Source: Actinomucor elegans
Lineage: Eukaryota > Mucoromycota > Mucoromycetes > Mucorales > Mucoraceae
Length of the DNA: 64,000 nt
Direction of reading: 5' to 3'
Assembly: GCA_026027325.1 (NCBI GenBank)
Contig: JAMSLZ010000010.1
Coordinates: 62,001 to 126,000 of the forward strand
This document shows, one piece after another, positions 1 to 10,424 of the stretch. How positions within the stretch are numbered: the first letter of the stretch is position 1; each line of letters starts with the position of its first letter. A program made the translations under genes and the position numbers. The notes below the pieces were generated by a model, which made no database searches, was not told where the DNA came from, and worked only from the letters and a program-made list of their open reading frames with translations.

Positions 1-1314
1 AGGCTTCAGTAGATGCTTCTGGAGTGACGGGCAAACCCTTACGCTTCTTCAAGATATTACCGATATAGAATTCACCTGCCTTATAACTTGATCTGACCAA
101 AGGACCACTTGCAACGTATTTGAATCCCATTTCCATACCTGTTGTTTCCCAATGCTTAAACTTCTCAGGAGTAACATATTCATGAACCTTCATATGTCTC
201 TTGGTAGGTCTCATGTACTGACCAAGAGTAACACAGTCAACATCGGCCTCACGAAGATCTTTCAATGTTTGCAACACTTCTTCATCCGTTTCACCACAAC
301 CCAGCATAATAGAAGTCTTGGTAATCAAATCAGGCTTTACTTTCTTGGCATGCTTCAATACACCAATGGATTGACGGAAACCAGCACGACGATCACGGAC
401 AAAAGGTGTTAAAGCTTCAACTGTTTCGATGTTATGAGCATATACGTCCAAACCAGATAGTGCCACAGTCTCGACGCCATTGAGATTACCACCGAAATCA
501 CCTGTCAAACACTCGACAAGAATATGAGGTGCCTTTTGCTTGATTTTACGAATAGTTTCAGCAAAGTGATTGGAACCACCATCAGTAAGATCATCACGAT
601 CAACACTGGTCAAAACAACGTAATCTAAACCCCAGCGACTGATAGCTTCAGAGGTGTGTTCAGGTTCATGGGGATCTAAAGGTTTGGGTGCTCTGTTGGT
701 CTTGACAGAACAGAAACGACAGCCACGAGTACATTCATCGCCCATCAACATGATAGTAGCTGTAGCAGTTTGATGCTCACCACCACCCCAACAATCACCG
801 ACATTAGGACATCTAGCTTCTTCGCAGACAGTGTGAAGCTTCAAACCACGCAAATCTCTCTTAATTTTACCAAAATTCTTTCCCGAGGGGATTTCTGTCT
901 TTAACCATTCTGGCAAACGAGGTTGTTTTCTATCATGCAATATTTATAATGAGAAACAATATGAAGAAACCTGTCAACTACTTACAATTTAGTAGTCTTT
1001 ACTTTCTTGCCCTCAACCACAGTCTCTCTTAACTCCAAAGCCTCGGTATGAGTCATTTTCTCGTAGCCAGGGTTGACAAATTCATCCAAGCCATTGCTGT
1101 CCTCAGCTTGCAACTTGCTTCGAAGTTCTTGGAGCCTTGAAGACTTTTTATTATCAGGTACAGCAGTAGCATGGTTGCGAATTTGGTGTTGAGTCTAATA
1201 CAAGTATTATTAATTGATTTTCAAGGTTTTGACTAGCTACTGACTTACAGCTACGGTCAATGTACGAGGATAAGAATAAGCAACTCTCGTGGAAATGTTT
1301 CTTAACAACGACAT
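1..1314 (-). CDS. LIP5: Lipoyl synthase, mitochondrial (3' end runs off the window)
   Basis: Radical-SAM enzyme that inserts two sulfurs into octanoyl groups on E2 subunits and H protein to make lipoate, in the mitochondrial matrix. Exons are 1314-1249, 1194-986 and 929 to the window edge; both introns are GT-AG and keep frame. The first exon ([19 protein letters not shown]) is an Arg/Ser-rich presequence. Visible signatures are the auxiliary 4Fe-4S cysteines [12 protein letters not shown] and the radical-SAM cluster CTRGCRFC, followed by family blocks such as [15 protein letters not shown] and [16 protein letters not shown]. The C-terminal residues lie outside the window. Identification is by direct motif recognition and is firm; only the missing end is unknown. 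Confidence 0.96.
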
Positions 1315-3120
1315 GATCTATTATATAATATATACAAAAACAGAGAAACACAAAAAGAGAGCTTGGGAGAAAGGGAGATAAAGATAAAAGATGGGAAGTG
1401 TTGGGGATTTGTTTTTTACCATCAAAATGGAGGAATTTGAATCTCGGTGACTGTCCTTCCACCGAGTTCACATCTGTGCCTTTAAAGGTAACATTTAAAT
1501 CAAAGAAGTATGTGATAGGTACAGAGTTTTTTTTTTTGAGCAAGAACCATAAGAACTTGGGTATACATTAATAAGGTAATGAAGCAGGTATACTCGTTAA
1601 AAAAAGTTGAATGAATCTTTGTGGTGATTGAATTGGAGTAATAAAGAACCTATCTAGCCCTCCTATTATATGAATTTGGTGTTTTAGAGACGTGTATTAA
1701 AGATCAAGTTTAGCTCGAAGACCTCTAAAACAAACTGATATTTACAAATATTTACTTTACATGTCATTGGTTTGCTTTCTCTCTTTATGTTATATTTATT
1801 CGGTTCAATATCAAAGGATTATGCATGAGTAAAAGCGATTTGCGCCTATTCTTTTATACAGGATGTTACTATAAACTGGTAACATTTAATGTTGTGCGCT
1901 TTTAAACCATTGTCTATATTGACTCATACTATTTTCTGACTTTTAGGCTACTTTTTTTTTGTAGTGATAAAGCACAGATCGATAGCTTATCATCATCAAC
2001 AAGTACATAGTAATAGTATCATAGAACTGAAGAATGCGTATAAAGTTCTCCTAGCTGAACCTCTGCTTGAAGTTAGCCAACTCTGTCTTTTTTGGCTCTT
2101 ATATAACAGAATATTCTCTGATGTATAAACTACATTATCCCAAAGAACGTTGAATTATATGAATTATACATCCAAAATGATACAAAGGTATATCATGATT
2201 TTCACTAGCCGTCAGAGAGTTAAAAAAAAACGTCTGGCTGGTGATAGTTTTAGACTTTCTTAACATTTTTACGACGAGCTTTCATATAGAAAAGAATTGG
2301 AGATACATACCACAGGCATATATATAATATATATCAATCAAATTGGTGTATAATTGAATCCTTCATCAAACGATGTAAAGATTATTGGGCATTTCTTTCA
2401 ATTTATAGACATATCGTTGACAGCAAGCTATTTTTCGATTTTTTAAGAAATACAGTATACCATATATGATAAAATCCATAATCTCCTCTACTAACAACCT
2501 TTGCCTTAATGAAAATGAAGGTTTCATGCTGCTGCTGCTGCAAAAAAAAAAAAGGGGAGAAACATTTGAAAATTTGGGCTCTAAAAGACATTTCTTGAAA
2601 TGGTTCCTTTTTAACAACTCTACATTCCTGGAATGATTGAGGTTTAATGTTGCATCTGATGAGTAGTGCAAGTTCAAAATGAACAGCTTCATCTATTAAA
2701 ACCATGCTTTAATTCAAATGCAATCAGTATATCATACATGAGTGACTATTTAAAAACTACAAACATTCTCTGTTAATGTATCCAGATCTATGGAACTCCC
2801 GGCCATTTCCCATCAAATGTCGAATGTGGTTAATATTCCATGCTCAGGATAAGCTGATGCATCTGCTAAAACCCGAATTATCTTTTTATTTATATCAATA
2901 CTAGAGGGCTCACGTTTATACAGGAAACCTATAATAAATGCACTATATTCATACAGTGCTTGATTTTTAATCATAGGATATCGTAGCAATAAAGATTACT
3001 CTGATATATATCGTTCTATATACATCTATTTAAATGTGATTGATGATCTGTATGCATAAAAATTATTGTTGAACCATGCAAATCGTTTGCTTATCAAACT
3101 TGAACCCGTCATGTTTATTT
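1315..3120. other. Intergenic, AT-rich, dispersed repeat copies
   Basis: No convincing gene. It contains the divergent leader of the lipoyl synthase gene, short A/T runs and two copies of a degenerate dispersed repeat (near 2641-2703 and 2826-2880). The open frames here lack coding character. Confidence 0.6.
2641..2703. repeat. Degenerate dispersed repeat copy
   Basis: Contains the recurring pattern TTAATGTTGCATCTGAT ... TTCAAAATGA ... ATCTATTAAA. Similar blocks recur near 18.9, 38.0-38.6, 45.6-46.0 and 48.5 kb. Recognised by eye only; boundaries are approximate. Confidence 0.4.
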
Positions 3121-5191
3121 TCAATACTTTCTCTCTGGTTTGTAGATAACTGAAAAACCACCTAAAGCAAGACCATGTTTCAGACGTCTTTTGATTTCGT
3201 TAGTAGCTTTGTCCTTTAATTGTGTAGCAATATGGGCCCTCAGTCTATTATCTCCCCTTAGAATTTTTTCCCATTGTGTTCCTTGCAAAGCAACGCCCTC
3301 TTCTAAAGCTCGCACTTCTTCATCAGTCCAAGGCACCTTTTCTTTTCGGATTTTGGGAAATGCCTGGATTCTTCCACCTTTATTTTCAAACTTTCCAACT
3401 GGAGGATTTTGTGTGCGATCTACGTCGTCAGGAATATGAACAACGGAACGGCTACTCGATTGATGTTGATTAGGTCTCTCTCTAGTAGAAGGACCTACAT
3501 TTTGTGAGGTAAATGAGGAGGGTTGTACCGGATGACTGGTAGTCTTTTTGCGTTCTAAATACGTTGTAATGGGCTTAATAGCCGCGATTCCTTGAGATCG
3601 TTGCGTTGATATTCCTTGGGAGGTCGAACTCATCTCAGTTGCTACGGCTGCTTCATTTGGTGCGGATGAATTAGCTGCAGTATTAGTTGGCTCAAGAGAT
3701 GAAGATATTGGAGACTTTGTACGTAAAAGGGATGGAGAAGTTTGAGTGTTTTGACTCTGTTCAAAAGAAGAGTGTGTAGAAGGATTGGGTGATAGTGAAT
3801 GTTCTAACTCGTCCACTTCAGTATTATTATTGAGTGATGTGGCATCTTCTTCAAAGCCAGCTTCAACAGGTGACAAAACATGAGCATCTGGATGTGGCGA
3901 AAAGATCGACCTTTGGTGGGCTTGTTCCTCTTGAACCGGTGTTTGAGGCTTACCTGCATTAGGTGATGTTAAGCGAGGCTGTTTATCTGTGTCTTCGTCT
4001 TCATCATCATCGTCTTCCTCTTCATCTGACGTCTGTGACCAATCTGAACGAGGTGAAGTGGCCAGTCTTTTGCTAGGCCGTTCACCTTGGTCTTCTGGTA
4101 TTTGAGAGATAATCAAACTAGGTGAAGTGGCCATTCTTTTGCGAGTTTGTTTTTGTTCAACTTGAGGTTTTTTGTCTTGATATTCATCGGTATTGTGAGT
4201 TTTGTTGTTATCCTGAATAGTTAATTCTTCTTGCTTTTCAACTTCACTATAATTAACAAAAGAAAGGATTAACTAAAGCTGATCGAACTAAAGATTAGTG
4301 TAAGCTTACTCTGTTTTCTCAGAACCTTGACCTATATCACATCCAAACTTATCCTAAAAGTGTCAGGAGAAAAAAAAAGGCAATAAGCATCCTATATCCA
4401 TCGTTCATAAACAAGATACTCTACACATCTAAACTCGATAAACTCTCTTAATTTATCTCTAACTTCATCTTCATTGCTAAACTCTTCAGGATCAAGCATT
4501 TCTACTGGTATTTTCAAAACCTGTAAATCAGATAAGAACGTTAAAACACATCTAGTGCCTGTCATCCTTATTAAGAATCTACCTCGTTACGGATTTCCAA
4601 AAGCTTTTCTATCGTTTTTTTGTTATGAGGTGCATCGGCGCGGAAATAACAGGTAGTAAAATTTTCAGCAGGGAAGGTTATATCAATAATACTCGAAATT
4701 TCTTTATCGATATTATTACTAGCGTTAACGCGTTGGCGAAACAGCGTTTTTCTCAGAATCGTATAGATATTCATTTCCTCAGGACTGTACTCATCAAAAA
4801 AAGGTGCAAAGGTTCGGAAAAACGCGCTCAAGCAGGTGTCGGTTTCCATGCCGTAAAAAACATGGAACGCAAAAGTAGCAAGGTTGATCATTTCCACGCA
4901 TCGTACGAGATCAGTTTTTTCATTTTCGGTTAGATCACCTTTGATATTGGCAATTTCGATTGTAGATTCAAGATCTAAAAACAAAGCATCGCCAAACAAC
5001 TGTCTCCTATTTTCTAAAGAAAAATCAGTACCTTGTTATGGCCAAAATGGCTGCTGTTTTTTTTTACCCAAAGCTGACTTGTAACTCGTTTCAAGTTCTT
5101 CATAATCCTCTTCATCAGCTCTTAATTTCGCCAACAAAGCAATAGCATGATCAGCACTTGACCTCAAAGCCTTTTGGTAAAGACCAGACAT
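3121..5191 (-). CDS. Telomere repeat-binding factor-like protein (TRFH + C-terminal Myb)
   Basis: Predicted 610-aa nuclear protein. Exons on the minus strand are 5191-5068, 5013-4583, 4520-4413, 4353-4310 and 4246-3121; all junctions hold frame, though the donor after 4413 (GTTTAT) is weak. Residues about 40-270 form an all-helical region (for example FGDALFLDLESTIEIA and FYGMETDTCLSAFFR) resembling the TRF-homology dimerization domain. The middle is an acidic, Ser/Gln-rich linker with two MATSPS/LATSPR-type repeats. Residues about 540-595 are a telobox-type Myb domain, VPWTDEEVRALEEGV then QLKDKATNEIKRR. In TRF1/TRF2, Taz1 and Tbf1 this layout binds double-stranded telomere repeats or subtelomeric sites. 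Whether this protein is shelterin-like or a Tbf1-like regulator cannot be read from sequence. Confidence 0.82.
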
Positions 5192-6254
5192 TAGAAAAGC
5201 TGATACGATTTGAAATGGGAACTGGAGAACACAGACTGGTTTATTAGAAAAAGCTTGAAAGTATGCGCCAGTTGATTTTTAAGCAAGTGGTTTTTATTGG
5301 TCGGTGGCGGTGGTAATAAAAATATCTGACAGCGACTTCTTTGACTTAGTCTAAATGATGATCTTTATTGCATGTACATGTAAATAAATGGGCGTTTGAT
5401 ATAAGTGAAAGCTTGTTTTATATAAAAAAAATAAGAAAAGAATAAAGTACACTTTCAAAAAAAATTCCTGTAGAGAAACAAAAAAAGGGAAGTAGAAGTG
5501 TAGAAGAAATAAGAACAATAGACTATTAAGAATGAGTATCGATCTAAAAGGCACAATTAACAGCTAGAAGCTTTTATTTTTACTAATCATCCAGACGATG
5601 TATTTGAAAAACAATTCGTTATTAAGAGATACCGAGTAGAAGCAAACCAAGCTGATTCTGAATTTAGCTCAGGTGCGATAGTGGCAAGCGGATGAACCAA
5701 GCAATCAAATAATTGCATGAAGCAGTGTTAAAAGAGCGGACCAATAGGATAGCAGACCGGGAAAAGCTTAGGCAAGAGATGTAGGACATAATTAATCTTG
5801 TGGGTATTGAACAAAGGTTCGAGAGCATGGCAGATCAAAAATCATCGCATGTAATACGTGCATTACTTTTCAGGCAAGTGTATTATTCTTGCATATTGAT
5901 GAACTGATCCAAGCGCCTTCAACTAAACGACTGCGGGTAGTATGATTGATGTTGTGTAAGTATAGGATTGAATTAGGACGTATTGTGATTAGTCTACAAG
6001 CATGAAGAGACACACTCAATATACTGTTAACTAAAGAAGATAGTTGTTTATTAATGAAGTCTTACCACTAACCCTGAATACATGTGCGCACAGCTGTAAC
6101 AGAGAAAAATGAATAAGGAATGCATGCGAGACTGGTATAATTGTTAAAAATATTAATAAAAGAGCTTGATGCTAAAATACTCATTAAAGATCCATATCAG
6201 AATTTTTCGAGTTGTTTTTCTTAAACAAAAAAGCGGCCTTTTGAGATCTTGAGA

Positions 6255-6388
6255 TTACAAATGTTCGCGAACAATGCTTAGTGTTTCTTCATTAATCCAA
6301 CCTAGCTTAACAAAAGGACGATCAACATGACCAATGTTGATGATAGGGCGCAAGAAGGAAAGAGCGTTGATAATATGCTTGTGCACCA
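6255..6388 (-). pseudogene. Orphan exon-like fragment, unknown protein
   Basis: Following a plausible acceptor (ATTCCAG), 44 codons read as a normal protein C-terminus, including NALSFLRPIINIGHVDRP and FVKLGWINEETLSIVREHL, and end at TAA. No partner exon with a donor could be found upstream on the same strand, so it is either a decayed gene remnant or the last exon of an undetected gene. The family is not recognised. Confidence 0.35.
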
Positions 6389-7147
6389 CTGGAATGCAAG
6401 ATCAGTTCAAGCAGCTTCATTGAGACGAATGAGATATTTCCTTGAATGTTTGTAACTAGTTAGATACATATATAATTAACGAGGCGGGAAACAAGAGTTA
6501 AATTTTATTCTATTACTGCCAAACGTCTATTATTAATACATAGTATAATAATTTCATAATAGATATTTTTATATACAGTTCTAAAGACGAAGGATGTAAT
6601 TCAAATTAAATAAAATAAAAGAATAGACAATAAATGGAATCAGCCTGTTATAAAAAAAATATGTAACAGCGTTATAAGAATACAATTAAAATCCTTCTAA
6701 TGGTTTATTGTATAGAAAAGTAAAAGATGATTCTTAGTTAACTGAATTTCTTTAGATATGAAATCAGGCTCCATATATATTATTGTCGGGTATATAATTA
6801 GTAGTATATACAAAGACCTCGAATGCAGAATTATATTGTTTGTAAGGTGGTTGTTGAGATATATTTGTTAATGGAGTACATTATGATGATGATTATGTTT
6901 TAGGGCAGAACTTATGTTATTATGTGCGAAGTCTAGTTCAGCACACAGCCGTCCTGATAGTAAAAACTATTCTAATATTTATTCACAATCCAAAACTAAG
7001 TCTTTTTTGTATATTGCATTTCATCAGGACTTAATAGAGTAGCATTCAATCTAACGGCCAGTATGGCTGTTCAATGAAGTCCAATACCAACAACCAATAA
7101 CAAGCCTTTCAATTATGAATGATTATAATGGCATAATGCACGCGTTG

Positions 7148-7217
7148 CTTGATATTTAGTTTTTATATTGAAATACACTTGATATTTAGTTTTTATATTG
7201 AAATACACTTGATATTA
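7148..7217. repeat. 30-bp tandem direct repeat (2.3 copies)
   Basis: The unit beginning CTTGATATTTAGTTTTTATA occurs at 7148-7177 and 7178-7207 without a mismatch, then a third partial copy follows. It lies in non-coding DNA. Confidence 0.9.
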
Positions 7218-8168
7218 TTAGATAACATGATGACGCATGTTTCTTGTAATGATTATTGGTTAATAGTTCTAAGGATGATACTTCGTTTGTATTTATGCAG
7301 ATCTCGTTAATCTGTGAACTATCAGATAGAGTTCATATAGAAAATAAATAAACTATTGTTTCCTTACTATTGTTTCGATGGTAGAAAATAGTAGGTGAAG
7401 TACAAGACTGGTATTGGAATTCCTAAAACAGCGAATGAAACTGATGGCCAAAGCAGTCGAACTTTTCGTGAGATACTCAAAACGATGAATGAAAATTTGC
7501 AATATGAGGGGAATCATCTAATCCATCTGAATCTTGAGTATTTTATATTGCCAGAGACGAGCAGTATTGTAATGATATTACCTTTGGTACATGTGAACTT
7601 GCTAATTTTTAAGATATAACAATAAATAATAGAAGAATTTTTGATATATTATTAAGATGTAATAAAGTTTTCTTGAGCCTTATTAACATGTTAGGTTTTT
7701 GTAAATTTAAGTTTTAGTAGTCGTGATTGATTACTCTGTCGCGTGAATGTTGATGTAAATCTTAGTGGTTATCAATAACTTCGGTATTGGTTGTTGTGCA
7801 ATTTTGGATTTATACTACTAGAATCAAGGTTGATCATTATTTGATAGTTGATAATTTGATTTCTATAATATAATTTTATCCAAATGGTTTTCTTTTATTT
7901 CTAAGCAGTAAAGAAGAGTGTTTTGTAACACAAGCAATTGATATATATTTCTTTGGCTGTGATACTACTCTTCGCTATGAATACAATAACAATTATAATT
8001 ATAATCACCTTTCTCCCAGTAAAAACATTTTTACATTTTATCTATTTCTCATACTACAAAGTATAACTAAATATTCTTAAAAACCAACAAGTGATTGGTT
8101 AGTAACTATTTCATTTATTCTAACTTTATGATGTTTACATTTTTATAGTTGGTTTTTTGCTATATCAA

Positions 8169-8237
8169 TAAATATGCAAACTTTTTTTTTTTTTTTTTTT
8201 GTAGGGGAGTAAACTCCGGTTTTAAATATGCAAACTT
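8169..8237 (-). mobile_element. Tiny retroposed insertion with 15-bp target-site duplication
   Basis: Identical 15-bp copies of TAAATATGCAAACTT flank about 39 bp. Read on the minus strand the insert is a short hairpin-forming sequence (GGAG-TTTA-CTCC) followed by about 19 A. A poly(A) tail within perfect direct repeats is the signature of target-primed reverse transcription; the insert is probably the severely 5'-truncated end of a LINE, SINE or other RNA. Confidence 0.6.
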
Positions 8238-8377
8238 AGCAGTCTAAATAACAAGAGCAAGATAAATGTTTGACATCATTGGTAGCGGAATCATAACCAG
8301 AGCATTTTAATTGGATGCTGTGTTTAAATTACATTATTAGAATCAAATATATGACTTTTGTAACCAAGTCAATATCA

Positions 8378-8450
8378 GCTTCCTTGGCTCAGTCGGTAGA
8401 GCGTTAGTCTCATAATCTGAAGGTCGTGAGTTCGATCCTCACAGGGAGCA
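8378..8450 (+). tRNA. tRNA-Met, elongator (anticodon CAT)
   Basis: A 73-nt cloverleaf: acceptor stem GCTTCCT/AGGGAGC with one G-U pair, D arm GGCTCAGTCGGTAGAGC, anticodon loop CTCATAA, and T arm with loop TTCGATC. The discriminator base is A. The anticodon arm TTAGT-CTCATAA-TCTGA closely resembles fungal elongator methionine tRNAs. There is no intron. A T6 run immediately downstream is a typical RNA polymerase III terminator; A and B boxes are internal. Confidence 0.96.
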
Positions 8451-8456
8451 TTTTTT
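8451..8456 (+). terminator. Pol III terminator of tRNA-Met
   Basis: Six consecutive T immediately follow the tRNA discriminator base. Confidence 0.85.
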
Positions 8457-8498
8457 GTTTTTATATTTTTGCTTTTTCGCAAGAAAATGCTGGGAATG

Positions 8499-8876
8499 AT
8501 TGTCGGGTACACACAGATTTGTGCGTAACCTTTTAATTAGTATAAATATCAAATAGAACGCTAAATGAATAAAGATTATAATTTATCTCTTAATTACACT
8601 TTTATATAAATTTACACTAAAATATACATCTCTACTCACGACACTTGAATAATAAAGAGCATCCTTTTATCTCATATATAATCTTTTGTACACATTTATT
8701 GGAATCGACTATAAAACATATATCTCGGTACACGACATGATTTTGTCGTGAACAGAGATGTGGAATTATATAAAAGTGTAATTAAGAAGTAAAATATAAT
8801 CTTTATTCATTTAGCGTTCTATTTGATATTTATACTAATTAAAAGGTTACGCACAAATCCGTGTGTACCTGACAAT
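8499..8876. mobile_element. Non-autonomous element with long terminal inverted repeats (MITE-like)
   Basis: The left arm starting ATTGTCGGGTACACACAG is repeated inverted at the right end (about 8741-8876) over roughly 115-140 bp with only a few mismatches. The block GCGTAACCTTTTAATTAGTA is identical in both arms. The centre of about 100 bp encodes nothing. No clear target-site duplication is visible, so the superfamily is unassigned. It starts 48 bp downstream of tRNA-Met. Confidence 0.85.
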
Positions 8877-10424
8877 TTATTAAATATTGTTACATATAGG
8901 TGGGGGTGGAAGATAATAATATTTAATGTTTATGAAAAGCAAATGACAATCACACATATAAATATGAGTATTGTGTTTATCAAAGAAGATAATAAAATGT
9001 CAATCATATACTATCAATAAATTACTAATTGGTTGATAGATCAGCCGGTAACGTCATCCTTATCAAAGTGTAATTCAAACAATGAATGGTAAAAACGATT
9101 TAGATTGTATGCTAAATGTTTATGTAGCCAATAGTGAATGAATTTAGTTGCACAGTTTGGCGATGTTAGTTCAATTCGCCTTGTAGATAACAAGCTGTAC
9201 GTCGTCTTGAGAAGATTTAAGCTGAATTTCCCATACACTACTATTGATATCCATCATCTTCTTCAAACGGTGAATGATCTATTCGAGCGCCCAAAAAAAA
9301 AGTATACGGCGGGCTGCTTTTTGTTCTTAAGGCTTGATCAAGAAACACAAGCTATATTTACAGGGCCGTACATCTCAATACGCAGCACACAAAACCATGC
9401 AAAAAGACGCTACCTGTTCTCCCCTTTCCTGAACAAATTATGAAATAGCACAAACTTCTAGTTAGTACGGATATCTGGTTATCTACCTCATAGACAAACT
9501 CTTGGAGGAATGCTGCTCTTCAAACGCTTAATGTTCATCAGGATTATAATTATCATCATCCACACCTCCTGGAAAAATATGAACCTTTTAATTCACTAAT
9601 TGGAATACTAGAGTATAATTTAGGCACGCTTTAGATAAATCCTAGTGTATAACTTTTTCCCATGATGTATACCATTTGAAAGAGAATATAATCGTTTACT
9701 AGTTTTATTGGAGACTTTGAACGCCATTTTACGGGTACTGTTTTTTTTATTTCATTTTTTTTTTTAATTTTTAAATGTCACTGTTTGAAGCTTGGCATAA
9801 AGCACTATTTGGCGCGTATGATCTCATTTGATCTTGGTTAAATGTCACATTGGATCAATAGTCGATACTCAAAATGGGTTGCTACAGCTTATGAATATCC
9901 ATTTAGACTATAATTCAAAGCGATGAATGTCATTTCAAGAACATTCGAAAGAGGGAGAATATTAGCGGGGGGAGGGGATTTCAGGTCTATTGTTTTCAAA
10001 AATGTATTAAAGCAATTAGTGATCACTGTATCTTGATATAAATATAGGGTAGCTAGGTGTCTCTTTGTTTTTCAGAAATTATAACTAATACAGTAGGTTT
10101 GGATACTGAGACGTCATAGTAGATGTATTATACTATTATATATCAATACATAAGGGATAAAACTTGTCATGGAAAGAGATAATCGAGACACATCACGCTA
10201 CAATTATGCGCTACATCTTCGGTCCCCTGGGCAAACCATACTGTATCTCAACTAATTGAAGTGTAAATACTTGTAATGAAGTCATGACAATGAATAATTT
10301 CAAGACACTACTGATATAATGACTTAAAAGGCAACCAAACCTGAGAATGAACTTTTTTTAAATAACAGTTCGTGTTTTGAACCACCTTTTCTTCTTTCAT
10401 CTTGGTCTTGAACATTACAACTGA
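8877..10424. other. Intergenic region upstream of SEC24
   Basis: No convincing gene. A 101-codon frame at 9138-9443 (+) overlaps an equally open antisense frame and has no recognisable domain, so it is not called. The SEC24 promoter presumably lies at the right end; no clear TATA element was identified. Confidence 0.5.

Larger units (their letters stand above)
5192..8377. other. Long intergenic stretch with decayed coding fragments
   Basis: Mostly AT-rich DNA. It holds coding-like but stop-interrupted fragments at about 5595-5785 (+), an orphan exon-like frame at 6255-6388 (-), a 30-bp tandem duplication at 7148-7217 and a small retroposed insertion at 8169-8237. No intact gene is recognised. 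Confidence 0.55.

Noticed and set aside
1154..1543. 129-codon minus-strand frame over the lipoyl synthase start
   Set aside because: Overlaps the first exon and intron of lipoyl synthase in another frame and has no protein-like composition.
9041..9443. Overlapping sense and antisense frames of 101 and 65 codons
   Set aside because: Mutually antisense and without domains, introns or promoter context; chance open frames cannot be excluded.
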